The notes: a model not told the origin generated them from the sequence alone. Shown: positions 52,742-63,746, counted from the first letter of the stretch. The stretch is 64,000 nucleotides of DNA from Pseudomonadota bacterium (GCA_016195085.1 JACQAG010000012.1:60416-124415); one strand, 5' to 3'. Translations and numbers: made by a program.

Positions 52742-53456
52742 GCATGGCATCCGGTTTGGCCTTGAGCTCGGCGCTGGAGCCGGTGAACACCGCCTGGCCC
52801 TTGACCAGGATCACGATGCGGTCGGCGAGGCCGAGCAAGGTGGTTGCATTCTTGTCGACGATCACCGATGCCATCCCGGCCTCTTTCAGGCGATGGATGA
52901 CGGCCCAGATCTCGCGCCGCACCAGGGGCGCCAAGCCCTCGGTCGCCTCGTCCAGGATCAGGAGTCGCGGATTGGTCATGAGCGCGCGCCCGATGGTCAG
53001 CATTTGCTGCTCGCCGCCGGACAGCCGCTCTCCCAGATGGCCGAGGCGCTCGCCGAGCCGCGGGAACTGCTCCAGCACGCGTTCCAACGTCCAGCCGCCC
53101 GCGGCATGCCTGCCGCCATAGGCCGCCATCGCCAAGTGCTCGCGCACGGTCAAATTGCGGAAAATGCCGCGACCCTCGGGCACGAAGGCGATCCCGGCGC
53201 GGGCGATGCGATGGGTTTTGGCGCCGGTCATTGCCCGTCCGTCGATCATGACCTTGCCGCCGCTCGGGCGCATCAGGCCCAGAATGCTGCGCAGCAACGT
53301 GGTCTTGCCCATGCCGTTGCGGCCCATCAGCGCCACCGTCTCGCCGGCGTCTACGGAGAAGTCGACACCGCGCACGATATGGCTTGGGCCATAATGTGCG
53401 TGCAAACCCTCGGCTGCGAGGATGGGTGTGCGCGCGGCGAGGGTGCCGGAGGTCAT
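52722..53456 (-). CDS. livF: Branched-chain/aromatic ABC transporter ATPase (LivF-like)
   Basis: This 244-residue ATPase has Walker A GRNGMGKTT, signature LSGGEQQMLTIG and Walker B LLILDEATEGLAP, the LivF-specific form. Its start overlaps the stop of livG (TGATG), so translation is coupled. Role: one of the two ATPases of the LIV-type importer. Confidence 0.95.
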   Translation of the reverse strand: MTSGTLAARTPILAAEGLHAHYGPSHIVRGVDFSVDAGETVALMGRNGMGKTTLLRSILGLMRPSGGKVMIDGRAMTGAKTHRIARAGIAFVPEGRGIFRNLTVREHLAMAAYGGRHAAGGWTLERVLEQFPRLGERLGHLGERLSGGEQQMLTIGRALMTNPRLLILDEATEGLAPLVRREIWAVIHRLKEAGMASVIVDKNATTLLGLADRIVILVKGQAVFTGSSAELKAKPDAMHAYLGI

Positions 53457-54211
53457 CAGGGGCCCTCGCCGTCGCCGAGATAGGCCGAGCGCACGCGCGG
53501 GCTCCGGCGGATCGTCTCCGGCAGGCCGGTCTCCAGGACGGCACCGTTCACCATGACGGTGATGGAATCGGCCACGGCGAAGACGGCGTCCATATCATGC
53601 TCGATCAGGAGCAGCGTGTGCGCGCCTTTGAGACGATTGAGGAGTGTCACCATGCGGCTTGTCTCATCGGCGCTCATCCCGGCCATCGGCTCGTCCAGGA
53701 GCAGGAGATCGGGTTCCGCCGCCAGCATGAGGCCGATCTCGAGCTGACGCTGCTCGCCATGGCTCAAGATCCCGGCGGGCACGCTGGCGCGGGCGGCGAG
53801 ATCGATGCGCTCGAGGGAAGCCTCGACGCGCTCGGCTACACCGGCGAGGCGGTGGGCCGGACTGAAGAACCGCATCTGGCGCGCGAACCGGGCCTGGGCG
53901 GAGAGCCAGACGTTCTCGCTGACGGTCAGCTCGGGAAAGATGTTGGTCTTCTGGTAGCTGCGCTGGATGCCGAGGCGCGCGATGCGATGCGTGGGCCAGC
54001 CGGCAATGTCGCGGCCGGCATAGCGGATCTCGCCGGCATCGGGTGCCAGGTCGCCGGAGAGAAGATTAATGAGCGTGGTCTTGCCGGCGCCGTTGGGTCC
54101 GATGATGCAATGGACTGCGCCCGGAGCCAGCGCCAGCGCCACCGCATCGACGGCGACGAGCCCGCCGAACCGGCGGGTGAGGCCACTCGCCAAGAGAATG
54201 GGCTCAGGCAT
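53456..54211 (-). CDS. livG: Branched-chain/aromatic ABC transporter ATPase (LivG-like)
   Basis: The ATG at 54211 gives 251 residues and an 8-bp overlap with livM; the longer frame to 54274 lies inside livM and is rejected. Walker A is GPNGAGKTT, signature LSHGEQRQLEIG and Walker B LLLLDEPMAGM, followed by the LivG-type C-terminal domain. It forms the ATPase pair with LivF. Confidence 0.94.
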   Translation of the reverse strand: MPEPILLASGLTRRFGGLVAVDAVALALAPGAVHCIIGPNGAGKTTLINLLSGDLAPDAGEIRYAGRDIAGWPTHRIARLGIQRSYQKTNIFPELTVSENVWLSAQARFARQMRFFSPAHRLAGVAERVEASLERIDLAARASVPAGILSHGEQRQLEIGLMLAAEPDLLLLDEPMAGMSADETSRMVTLLNRLKGAHTLLLIEHDMDAVFAVADSITVMVNGAVLETGLPETIRRSPRVRSAYLGDGEGP

Positions 54212-55184
54212 CCACGGCGACCCCGCGACGCCGGTCGCGGGGCAGCAGCCGCGGCAGCAGATCGACGAGGCCATTGGGCAGCGTCAGCACGACGGAGATG
54301 ACGAAGACGCCGATGAGAAGCAGCCAATGGGTGGTCCAGGCCTGCACCAGCTCCTCGATCAGCACCAAGGCGAAGGCGCCGACGAGGGGACCCAGGCGTG
54401 AGCGCAAGCCCCCCAGGATCACCATCATCAAGGCCAATCCGGACTGGTGCCAGGAGAACAAGGCCGGGTTCACGTAGGTGTATTGGGTTGCGTAGATGAA
54501 GCCGGAAAAGCCGGCGAGGGCACCCGACAAGCCGAAGGCGACGAGCTTGTGGAGATAGGTGTCGTAGCCAAGCGCGCGCATGCGCTGCTCGTTCACCCGG
54601 ATGCCCTCGATCGCCTTGCCGAAAGGCGCGCGGCTGACGATACCCAGAAAGAGATATGTGGCGGCCATGGCCACAAGGGTTGCATAGAAGAGGCTCGGAC
54701 GATGATCGAGCTGGAGGAGCGCGATCCCGCCGACCGCCACGACCGGACGCGCGGCGATGAACAGCCCATCGGCGCCGCCGGCGATCTTGGTATCGTGGAA
54801 GAGGTAGAACAGCATCTGCCCGAAGGCCAAGGTGATCATGATGAAGTAGACGCCGCTGGTGCGGATCGCGAGCGCGCCGATGGCGAGCGCGGCCAGGGCG
54901 GCGCCGCCGATCGCCAGCGGCAAGGCGAGCCAGAGGCTGGCACCCTCGGTCGCCGGCGAGACCAACGCCACGATATAGGCGGCGAGCGCGAAAAAGGCGC
55001 CATGGCCGAGACTGACCAGCCCGACGCCGCTCACCAGGAGCCCGAGGCTCATGGCGAAGATCGCCATGGTCATGACCTTGGTGAAGAGCTGCACGTAGAA
55101 GCGGTCGGCGAACGCCGGCACCAGCAGCAGCGCCGCGAGCCCGAGCAGCGCCAGCACGCTCAGCATGCGCGGTGGTGCGGCCAT
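54204..55184 (-). CDS. livM: ABC transporter permease (LivM-like)
   Basis: The ATG at 55184 shares one base with the livH stop (TGATG) and gives 326 residues. It is a typical LivM: multiple helices, and the loop RAPFGKAIEGIRVNEQRMRALGYDT before the EAA region. The longer frame to 55220 lies within livH. With LivH it forms the membrane channel. Confidence 0.93.
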   Translation of the reverse strand: MAAPPRMLSVLALLGLAALLLVPAFADRFYVQLFTKVMTMAIFAMSLGLLVSGVGLVSLGHGAFFALAAYIVALVSPATEGASLWLALPLAIGGAALAALAIGALAIRTSGVYFIMITLAFGQMLFYLFHDTKIAGGADGLFIAARPVVAVGGIALLQLDHRPSLFYATLVAMAATYLFLGIVSRAPFGKAIEGIRVNEQRMRALGYDTYLHKLVAFGLSGALAGFSGFIYATQYTYVNPALFSWHQSGLALMMVILGGLRSRLGPLVGAFALVLIEELVQAWTTHWLLLIGVFVISVVLTLPNGLVDLLPRLLPRDRRRGVAVDA

Positions 55185-56053
55185 CACGCGTTCCGTCCAA
55201 AGAGGCCTTGCGGACGCCACAGCAAGGTCGCGACCATGAGCGCATAGACGGCCACGCTGGCGAGACCCGGGGCGAAGGTCTTGCCGAAGGTGTCGGCCAA
55301 GCCCACGAGCAAGGCGGCGACGAAGGCGCCCTTGATCGAGCCGATGCCGCCGATGACGACGACGACGAAGCAGACGATCAGCACCTGATCGCCGAGGCCG
55401 GGATAGACCGAAGAAAGCGGTGCGGCGATCATGCCGGCGAATGCCGCAAGGCCGGCGCCGGCGGCGAAGACCAGAGCCGAGAGCCTGCGCACATCGAAGC
55501 CCAGGATCTCTACCATCTCGCGGTTGACCGATCCGGCGCGGATGACCATTCCCAGCCTGGTGTGCTGGATCACCCCATACATCGTCGCCGCGACGGCAAG
55601 GCAGGCGATCGACACGGCGACGCGATAGGCGGGATAGGAAAGGGTGTCGGTCAGCCGAAAGGAGAAATCGAGGGCCTTCGGCGCCGGCACGCCATGCACC
55701 TCGTTGCCGAAGACGATGCTCTGCAGCTCATTCAGAATGAGGATGAGCCCATAGGTGAGCAGCACCTGCTGCAGGTGGTCGCGCTCGTAGAGGAAGCGGA
55801 TCATCACCCGCTCGATCGCAAAGCCGAGCGCCAGCGCCAAGGGCAATCCCAGGACGATCGCCAGCCAAAGCTCGCCGGTCCTCTGGGTCAGCCAAAAGGC
55901 GAGATAGGCACCGACCATATAGAAGGAGCCATGCGCGAGGTTGATCACGCGCAAGACGCCGAAGGCCAGCGTGAGCCCGCTCGCGATCAGGAACAGGAGC
56001 AGCCCGTATTGGATCCCATTCAGGATCTGAATGAGCGCGAAGGTCGGATCCAT
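55184..56053 (-). CDS. livH: ABC transporter permease (LivH-like)
   Basis: This 289-residue protein has the LivH opening LIQILNGIQYGLLLFLIASGLTLAFGVLRVINLAHGSFYMVGAY and the loop ISCLAVAATMYGVIQHTRLGMVIRAGSVNREM. It has about 8 membrane helices. The livH-M-G-F order is conserved in LIV-type operons. A 165-bp spacer with a large inverted repeat separates it from livK. Confidence 0.94.
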   Translation of the reverse strand: MDPTFALIQILNGIQYGLLLFLIASGLTLAFGVLRVINLAHGSFYMVGAYLAFWLTQRTGELWLAIVLGLPLALALGFAIERVMIRFLYERDHLQQVLLTYGLILILNELQSIVFGNEVHGVPAPKALDFSFRLTDTLSYPAYRVAVSIACLAVAATMYGVIQHTRLGMVIRAGSVNREMVEILGFDVRRLSALVFAAGAGLAAFAGMIAAPLSSVYPGLGDQVLIVCFVVVVIGGIGSIKGAFVAALLVGLADTFGKTFAPGLASVAVYALMVATLLWRPQGLFGRNA

Positions 56054-56101
56054 GGGTGAGCTAGTGCCCTGTCGGACCGCTTATGTCCAGCGCCGACGTT
56101 T

Positions 56102-56207
56102 GCCCCCACCCCGGCCCTCCCCCGCCTTCGGCGAGGGAGGGAGTCCCGAGCATACGCGCTCTTGTCCCCTCCCCCGCCACTGGGTGGGGGAGGGATAGGG
56201 TGGGGGC
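56102..56207. repeat. Inverted repeat between livK and livH
   Basis: The 22-base arms at 56102-56123 and 56186-56207 match at 19 of 22 positions (key ends GCCCCCACCC and GGGTGGGGGC). It lies in the spacer between the binding-protein gene and the permease genes, where a partial terminator would make the binding protein more abundant than the membrane parts. Repeats of this kind are also often interspersed palindromes in GC-rich genomes. Confidence 0.55.
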
Positions 56208-56218
56208 TATTGCGCCCC

Positions 56219-57433
56219 TCAGGTCATCTTGCAGCCGGCGGCGGGATCGGCCAGCGCCTTGTGCGCCACCTCGACGAACTGGTTCTCGCCGTTGGCGACG
56301 GTGCGCAGATAGATGTCCTGCACCGGGTTGTGCGAGGCGGAGAAGGTGAACTTGCCGCGCGGGCTGTCGATGGTGGCGGCCCTCATCGCCTTGATCATCG
56401 GCTCGCGCGCCTTGACGTCGCCCTTGACCGCGTCCATGGCCTGGATCAAGAGCTGTCCCGTGTCGTAGCCTTGCACGGCATAGACGTCGGCCGCCCGTCC
56501 GGTCTGCTTCTGGAAGTCGGCGCGGAAGCGCTTGTTTACCGGGTTGTCGAGATTCTCGGCGTAGTGCAGCGTGGTGAAAAGCCCCTCGGCGGCCGCACCT
56601 TGCGCCTTCAGCACGCCGTCGGTGAGGAAGCCGGTGCTGTAGAGCGGAATCGATTTGCGCAAGCCGGCGCCGTCGTAGTCCTTCACGAACTTGGCCGCAC
56701 CGCCGCCGGCGAAGAACACGAACAGCGCATCGGGCTTGAGTGCCGCCAGCTCGGTCAACTGCGCCTGGAACTCGACATCCGGGAACGGCACCCAAAACTC
56801 CTTCACCACCTTGCCCCCGGCCTTGGTGAAGCCTTCGGTGAAGCCCTGCACCGACTCCTCGCCGGCGCCGTACTTCCAGGCCATCACGGCGGCGGTCTTG
56901 TGCCCGCGCTTGGCCGCGACCGCACCCATCGGAAAGGCCGGCTGCCAGTTCGAGAACGAGGTGCGGAAGATGTTGGGCGCGCAGAATTGCCCCGTCGCCG
57001 CTCCAGCACCGGCATTGGGGATGATGAGCAGGGCGTTTTCCTCGCGCGCCACCTTCACCATCGCCATGACCACGCCCGAATGCACCGTGCCGATGAAGAA
57101 GTCGGCCTTCTCGCCGACGACCACCCGATTGGCGTTTTGCGGCGCCTTCGCCGGCTCGCTCTCGTCGTCGACCTGCACGTATTCGATCTCGCGGCCGCCC
57201 AATTTGCCGCCCTTCTCGGCAATCGCCAGCTTGATGGCATCGGTGATGTTCTGCCCGAGCGCGGCATAGGTGCCGCTATAAGGCAGCATCAGGCCGAGCT
57301 TGACCTTGGCCTGCTGGCCCAAGGCAAAGCGCGTCGGCACGCTTCCGGCAAGGGCGGCGGCGGCCCCGCCGGCCAAGAGCGCGCGGCGGGTCAAGCGGTA
57401 GCGCGGCGATCCCGCGATCCTGTCGTCAATCAT
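56219..57433 (-). CDS. Substrate-binding protein of the LIV-type ABC transporter (probable aromatic acid)
   Basis: This 404-residue protein has a twin-arginine-like signal (RLTRRALLAGGAAAALAG) and the periplasmic-binding fold of the LivK/aromatic group (KVKLGLMLPYSGTYAALGQNITDAIKLA). Because the gene lies 35 bp after the benzoate-CoA ligase gene, benzoate or a related aromatic acid is a better guess for the ligand than leucine. Binding residues cannot be assigned by eye. Confidence 0.9.
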   Translation of the reverse strand: MIDDRIAGSPRYRLTRRALLAGGAAAALAGSVPTRFALGQQAKVKLGLMLPYSGTYAALGQNITDAIKLAIAEKGGKLGGREIEYVQVDDESEPAKAPQNANRVVVGEKADFFIGTVHSGVVMAMVKVAREENALLIIPNAGAGAATGQFCAPNIFRTSFSNWQPAFPMGAVAAKRGHKTAAVMAWKYGAGEESVQGFTEGFTKAGGKVVKEFWVPFPDVEFQAQLTELAALKPDALFVFFAGGGAAKFVKDYDGAGLRKSIPLYSTGFLTDGVLKAQGAAAEGLFTTLHYAENLDNPVNKRFRADFQKQTGRAADVYAVQGYDTGQLLIQAMDAVKGDVKAREPMIKAMRAATIDSPRGKFTFSASHNPVQDIYLRTVANGENQFVEVAHKALADPAAGCKMT

Positions 57434-57468
57434 GGAGAGCCTCTTCCTTCAAGGGTTGGGTCGATTTC

Positions 57469-59079
57469 TCATGCGGCCCGGCTGGCGCGGTCGGCCTCGC
57501 GCTGGCGCAGCCGGAAGCGTTGGATCTTGCCGGTCGCGGTCTTCGGCAGATCGCTCACGAACTCGATCCATTTCGGATACTTGAACGGGGCGAGCCGGGC
57601 GCGCACATGGGCGCGCAGCTCGTCGGCGAACGCCTCGCCGACGGCAATGCCGGGCTTAGCCACGACGAACGCCTTCGCCTTGACGAGGCCGTTCTCGTCC
57701 GCGGCACCGATCACGGCTGCCTCCAGCACGCCTGGGTGGGTCACCAGCTCGCCCTCGATCTCGAATGGCGAGACATAGATGCCGCCGACCTTGAGCATGT
57801 CATCGGTGCGCCCGCAATAGACGTAGTAGCCGTCCTCGCACTGGCGGTATTTGTCGCCGGTGCGGGTCCAGCGTCCCTGGAAGGTGTCGCGGCTGCGCGT
57901 GCGGTTGTTCCAATAGAAGGCAGCGCCGGTCGGACCGCTGACCAGGAGCTCGCCGATCTCACCGGACTTGACCGGCTGGCCGGCATCGTCGACGAGCTTC
58001 AGCTCGTAACCCGGCACCGCCTTGCCGGTGGTGCCGTAGCGCAACGCCGAGGGCGAATTGGAAAGAAAGATGTGCAGCATCTCGGTCGAGCCGATGCCGT
58101 CCAAGATGTCGACGCCCGTCGCCGCCCGCCAGCGTTCACCGATGCCGGCCGGCAAGGCCTCGCCCGCCGATACGCAGCAGCGCAGCGAGAGCTCGGCTGG
58201 GGCCGGCAGCTCGCCCGAGGCCAGTAAGGCGGCGAACAGCGTCGGCACGCCATAGAAGATGCTGGGCCGGTGCTGGCGAAGGATGCGCGCGACCGCCGCC
58301 GGCGTCGGCCGTTCGGCCATCAGCACGGAGGTGGCCCCGACCCGAAACGGGAAGGTCAGCGCATTGCCGAGCCCGTAGGCGAAGAACAGCTTCGCCGCCG
58401 AGAACACCACATCGGCTTCGGCGATGCCAAGCACCGGCTTGGCGTAGAGCTCCGCGGTCTCGACCAGGCTCGACTGCACATGCACGGTGCCCTTGGGCTG
58501 GCCGGTCGAACCCGAGGAATAGAGCCAGAAGGCCGGATCGTCGGCCGTGGTTTGGGCCGGCTCCAGCATCGGCGAGGCAGCCGCCATGAGCTTCGCCAGC
58601 TCCGGCTGCCCGTGAACGTTCCTGCCCGCGATCGCCACCCGCGCCAGCCGCGGCTGGTCGTGGAGAGCCGACTGCACCCGCTCATAGAGCGCCTCCGAGA
58701 TCACCGCCGCTCGGGCCCGGCTGTCACTCAGCATGAAGGCGTAGTCCTCGGCGGTCAGCAGCGTGTTCACCGGGACCGGCACGGCGCCGATCTTGATGGC
58801 ACCCAGGAACACCGAGGCAAAGTCGATGCCGTCGGTCATGCACAGAAAAATACGCTGCTCCGGCTCGATGCCGAGCGCCTTCAAGGCGTTGCCGGCGCGG
58901 TTCACCCGTTCCGACAGCGCCCCGTAGGTGTACTGGCCGGCATCGTCGATGACCGCGAGCTTGCCGGCCCGGCCGGCGGCCAGGTTCCACTCGACCAGGT
59001 CGGCCGTGGCGTTGTAGTCGCGGGGGCGCGCGATCCGCGGCGGCGATGTCGAATGGTCGGCGATGGTGAAGCCGGTCAT
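57469..59079 (-). CDS. Benzoate-CoA ligase family protein
   Basis: This 536-residue adenylate-forming enzyme has the AMP loop YSSGSTGQPKGTVHVQ, the hinge region FQGRWTRTGDKY and the catalytic lysine in LPKTATGKIQRFRLR. It converts benzoate (or a hydroxybenzoate) with ATP and CoA to the CoA thioester, the first step of the Box pathway. Its start is 190 bp from boxR, transcribed divergently, and the intergenic region holds a BoxR-type operator. The ABC transporter genes follow in the same direction, giving uptake and activation in one operon. The family also includes ligases for other aryl acids. Confidence 0.92.
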   Translation of the reverse strand: MTGFTIADHSTSPPRIARPRDYNATADLVEWNLAAGRAGKLAVIDDAGQYTYGALSERVNRAGNALKALGIEPEQRIFLCMTDGIDFASVFLGAIKIGAVPVPVNTLLTAEDYAFMLSDSRARAAVISEALYERVQSALHDQPRLARVAIAGRNVHGQPELAKLMAAASPMLEPAQTTADDPAFWLYSSGSTGQPKGTVHVQSSLVETAELYAKPVLGIAEADVVFSAAKLFFAYGLGNALTFPFRVGATSVLMAERPTPAAVARILRQHRPSIFYGVPTLFAALLASGELPAPAELSLRCCVSAGEALPAGIGERWRAATGVDILDGIGSTEMLHIFLSNSPSALRYGTTGKAVPGYELKLVDDAGQPVKSGEIGELLVSGPTGAAFYWNNRTRSRDTFQGRWTRTGDKYRQCEDGYYVYCGRTDDMLKVGGIYVSPFEIEGELVTHPGVLEAAVIGAADENGLVKAKAFVVAKPGIAVGEAFADELRAHVRARLAPFKYPKWIEFVSDLPKTATGKIQRFRLRQREADRASRAA

Positions 59080-59198
59080 TGCGCCTTGCCGGCCGGCTCA
59101 CGAGGCTGCCGGCCTGCTCCCTGATGTGCCGCCTCTGCTGATCCGGGCGACTATAGCTGGGCATCTTGCCCCAGGGCGCCGGTCAGTCAAGGGCAATC

Positions 59199-59212
59199 GG
59201 CATTATTGTGCA
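59199..59212. promoter_or_regulatory. BoxR-type operator, copy 1 (between boxR and the ligase gene)
   Basis: GGCA-N6-TGCA; the first half-site has one mismatch. BoxR and its relative BzdR are reported to bind TGCA repeats. It lies 58 bp before the boxR start and 120 bp from the ligase start, so it could serve both. Confidence 0.55.
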
Positions 59213-59269
59213 TGTCGGGGGCTTGCCCTAGTCTGATCGCGCGATGCAGAGCGCACCCGGAAAGCGATC

Positions 59270-60202
59270 GTGACCAGCTCGCCCGTGAAGGCGAGGGGCA
59301 TCGGCACGGCCGAGGCGGCCGGCGCCGAGGCCGATCGCTTCTTGAAGGAGCTGGGCGAGCGCACCCGCGGCTGGCGCGCCCGGCGCGGCATGACGCGAAA
59401 GCAGCTCGCCCAGGATTCGGGTGTTTCCGAACGGCACTTGGCCGAGCTCGAGAGCGGTCGCGGCAACGTCTCGATCCGGCTGCTGCGCCAGATCGCCGCG
59501 GCGATCGGCGTGAAGGTGGCTGCCTTGGTCGAGGAGGGGGAGGAGCATCCCGTCGAATTTGCGCTGATCCACGAGCTCATCCTCCGCCTGGAGCCCGCCG
59601 ATCTCGCCGAGGCCTATCAGCTCCTATCCGCCCGCCGCGGCAGCAAGCGCTCCGGACGGGCTGGAAGGCTGGCGCTCATTGGCCTGCGCGGCGCCGGCAA
59701 GAGCACGCTCGGACGGCAATTGGCGAAGCGTCTCGGCGTTCCCTTCGTGGAGCTGGCTGCGGCGATCGAAGCGACCTCGCAGATCAGCGTCGCCGAGATC
59801 TTCTCGCTCTACGGCCAAGCCGCCTATCGGCGCTACGAACGCCGGGCGCTCGAGGGGGTGCTGGCCGCCCATGAGCGCGTGGTCATCACCACCGGCGGCA
59901 GCCTGGTTTCGGAAGCCGGCACCTTCGAGCTCCTGCTGGAGAGCTGCCACACCGTCTGGCTGCAGGCGAGCCCGGCCGAGCACATGGCCCGGGTCATGGC
60001 GCAAGGCGACTTCCGTCCGATGCAGGGCAATGCCGAGGCGATGGAGGATCTCCGGCGCATCCTCGACGGCCGCAAGGAGCTCTACGCCAAGGCCGATGCC
60101 GTGCTCGACACGTCGGGCCGCAGCGTCGCGGATTCCGCCGAGGCGCTGTGCCGCGTCGCCCGGCGCCTCCTCAGCGGCCAGCGCGCGCCGGCGCCCGGCT
60201 GA
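59270..60202 (+). CDS. boxR: BoxR: XRE regulator fused to a shikimate-kinase-like domain
   Basis: The GTG at 59270 gives a 310-residue protein. Residues 25-85 are an XRE helix-turn-helix (GMTRKQLAQDSGVSERHLAELESGRGNVS). From about 140 on it has a shikimate-kinase fold with P-loop ALIGLRGAGKSTLGRQLAKRL. This exact fusion is diagnostic for BoxR/BzdR, repressors that respond to benzoyl-CoA bound in the kinase-like domain. It is divergent from the ligase operon, and boxC follows 64 bp after its stop on the same strand with its own operator. Confidence 0.95.
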   Translation: MTSSPVKARGIGTAEAAGAEADRFLKELGERTRGWRARRGMTRKQLAQDSGVSERHLAELESGRGNVSIRLLRQIAAAIGVKVAALVEEGEEHPVEFALIHELILRLEPADLAEAYQLLSARRGSKRSGRAGRLALIGLRGAGKSTLGRQLAKRLGVPFVELAAAIEATSQISVAEIFSLYGQAAYRRYERRALEGVLAAHERVVITTGGSLVSEAGTFELLLESCHTVWLQASPAEHMARVMAQGDFRPMQGNAEAMEDLRRILDGRKELYAKADAVLDTSGRSVADSAEALCRVARRLLSGQRAPAPG

Positions 60203-60204
60203 TA

Positions 60205-60218
60205 TGCATTATCTTGCA
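60205..60218. promoter_or_regulatory. BoxR-type operator, copy 2 (before boxC)
   Basis: TGCA-TTATCT-TGCA, a perfect pair of half-sites 6 bases apart, 48 bp before the boxC start. It resembles copy 1 (both contain CATTAT directly before the second half-site). BoxR would repress here until benzoyl-CoA accumulates. Confidence 0.72.
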
Positions 60219-60266
60219 GGTTGGGCGGGCGCGGCCTAGCATCGCGCCCGTGAGGGAGAGCCCGAG

Positions 60267-61904
<1,638 letters not shown>

Positions 61905-61906
61905 CG

Positions 61907-63331
61907 ATGTCCATCAACTACGGCGAACGCATTCCCAACAATGTCGGCCTCGGCGACGACCGCGTGCTGCAGCGGGCGCTCGAGCACTGGCAGCCGAAGT
62001 TTCTCGATTGGTGGCGGGCGCTCGGGCCCGTGGATTTTCAATCTGCCGACGTGTTTCTCCGCACCGCCATCGGCGTCGACCAGCAGGGCTGGGCCAGCTA
62101 CGGCACGGTCAAGATGCCGGATTATCGCTGGGGCATCTTCCTGGCCGAGCCCGGCCCCGATCGCCGCATCGGCTTCGGCGATCTCCTGGGCCAGCCGGTT
62201 TGGCAGCAAGTGCCGGGCGAGCACCGCTCGACCTTGCGCCGTCTCATTGTAACCCAAGGCGACACCGAGCCCGCCTCGGTCGAGCAGCAGCGCATGCTTG
62301 GCCACACCTGCCCGTCGCTCTACGATCTGCGCAACCTGTTCCAGGTCAACGTCGAGGAGGGACGGCATCTCTGGGCCATGGTCTATCTGCTGCACGCCTA
62401 TTTCGGACGCGATGGCCGCGAGGAGGCCGAGCAGCTCCTGGAGCGGCATTCCGGCGACAGCGACAAGCCGCGCATCCTCAACACCTTCAACGAGCCGATC
62501 GACGATTGGTTGAGCTTCTTCATGTTCACCTATTTCACCGACCGCGACGGCAAGTACCAGCTGAAGAGCCTGGCCGAGAGCGGCTTCGATCCGTTGTCCA
62601 GGACCTGCCGGTTCATGCTGACCGAGGAGGCCTATCACATGTCGGTCGGCTTGACCGGCATCCTGCGCATCGTCCAGCGGACGGTCGAGGTGATGAAGGA
62701 GCTCGGCACCGATGACCCCGCACGCATTCGCGATGCCGGTGCCATCGACCTTGCGACCTTGCAGCGCTACATGAACTTCTGGTTCAGCTCGTCGCTCGAT
62801 CTCTTTGGCGCGGAAGTTTCGAGCAATGCCGCGACCACCTTCGCCAACGGCATCAAGGGGCGGGCGGACGAGGCGAGCTACGCCGATCACGATGCCTCGA
62901 AGGAGAGCTTCCGGCTGGAGCAACCCACTGCCGATGGGCGCATCGGCGAGGAGGACGTCCCCATGCGCAGCGCGCTTAACGAGGTGTTGCGCCGGGCCTA
63001 TGTGGGGGATTGCGGCGTCGGCGTCCGGCGCTGGAACCGGATCGTCCGCAAGGGCGGCTTCGAAACGGAACTCCGCCTGCCGAGCCCGCGCTTCAATCGC
63101 ACCATCGGCGTCTGGGCGGGACAAAGCTACGGTCCCGACGGAGCCAGGTTGGAGTTCGATGCGTTCGCCCGTCAGCGCGCGGGCTGGCTGCCGTCGGATG
63201 CCGACCGCGGTTTCGTCAAGGCGCTGATGCGTCAAGTGCGCGAGCCCGGGAAGATCGCCGGCTGGATCGCGCCGCCCGAGCGCGGCATCAATAACCTTCC
63301 CGTTGAGTACGCGTACGTCACGCTTTCCTAG
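61907..63331 (+). CDS. boxB: Benzoyl-CoA 2,3-epoxidase subunit B (BoxB)
   Basis: The ATG at 61907 gives 474 residues; it opens with SINYGERIPNNVGLGDDRVLQRALEHWQPKFLDWW as other BoxB proteins do. The diiron ligands are in EEGRHLWAM and EEAYHMSVG (two ExxH motifs). It epoxidises benzoyl-CoA using electrons from the reductase BoxA, whose gene is not seen in this window. The 3' end overlaps the start of the next gene. Confidence 0.97.
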   Translation: MSINYGERIPNNVGLGDDRVLQRALEHWQPKFLDWWRALGPVDFQSADVFLRTAIGVDQQGWASYGTVKMPDYRWGIFLAEPGPDRRIGFGDLLGQPVWQQVPGEHRSTLRRLIVTQGDTEPASVEQQRMLGHTCPSLYDLRNLFQVNVEEGRHLWAMVYLLHAYFGRDGREEAEQLLERHSGDSDKPRILNTFNEPIDDWLSFFMFTYFTDRDGKYQLKSLAESGFDPLSRTCRFMLTEEAYHMSVGLTGILRIVQRTVEVMKELGTDDPARIRDAGAIDLATLQRYMNFWFSSSLDLFGAEVSSNAATTFANGIKGRADEASYADHDASKESFRLEQPTADGRIGEEDVPMRSALNEVLRRAYVGDCGVGVRRWNRIVRKGGFETELRLPSPRFNRTIGVWAGQSYGPDGARLEFDAFARQRAGWLPSDADRGFVKALMRQVREPGKIAGWIAPPERGINNLPVEYAYVTLS

Positions 63332-63746
63332 CGCCGGGCAGTCTGCCTTCCTCAACCGAATGCTGGAAGCCGAGCGTGCCGGGGCCAAGGCGCTCGTCGT
63401 GTTCATGAGCGATCACCCGCGCAGCAGCGAGGCCTGGACGACGTTGCGAAAGGTCCAGGCGGACGAGGCGCGCAACTGCGCGCTGATCGGCAAGTTGCTC
63501 GAACAAGCCGGCACACCTTACAGCCACGAAACCGGCGAGTTCTATGCCAAGGCGATCGCCGTCAACGGGCCGATAGAACGAATCGAGTTCCTCGTGAAAG
63601 GTCTGCGCTGGGCCGTTCGCGCCATGGACGAAGGGTTGAAGTCCCTGGACGGCGCGCCTGGAAGTACGTTCCTGAAAATGCGCGATTCACATCTACGCAG
63701 CATCGCGGCGTGCGAGTCACTGGCGCGCTCCCTGCGCGCGAGTTAG
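63303..63746 (+). CDS. Small ferritin-like protein of the Box cluster (DUF6306-like)
   Basis: This protein has 147 residues from a TTG at 63303 that overlaps boxB; the first ATG is at 63360 and would remove part of the first helix, so TTG is preferred. Helices contain FLNRMLEAERAGAKAL and QADEARNCALIGKLLEQAG, a pattern of acidic residues like small ferritin-fold proteins. Related proteins recur next to boxB. An assembly or protective role for the diiron enzyme is conceivable but not known. Confidence 0.7.
   Translation: MSTRTSRFPSAGQSAFLNRMLEAERAGAKALVVFMSDHPRSSEAWTTLRKVQADEARNCALIGKLLEQAGTPYSHETGEFYAKAIAVNGPIERIEFLVKGLRWAVRAMDEGLKSLDGAPGSTFLKMRDSHLRSIAACESLARSLRAS

Noticed and set aside
54212..54274. 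N-terminal extension of livG
   Set aside because: Lies entirely in livM and is Cys/Trp-rich; the ATG at 54211 fits the family start.
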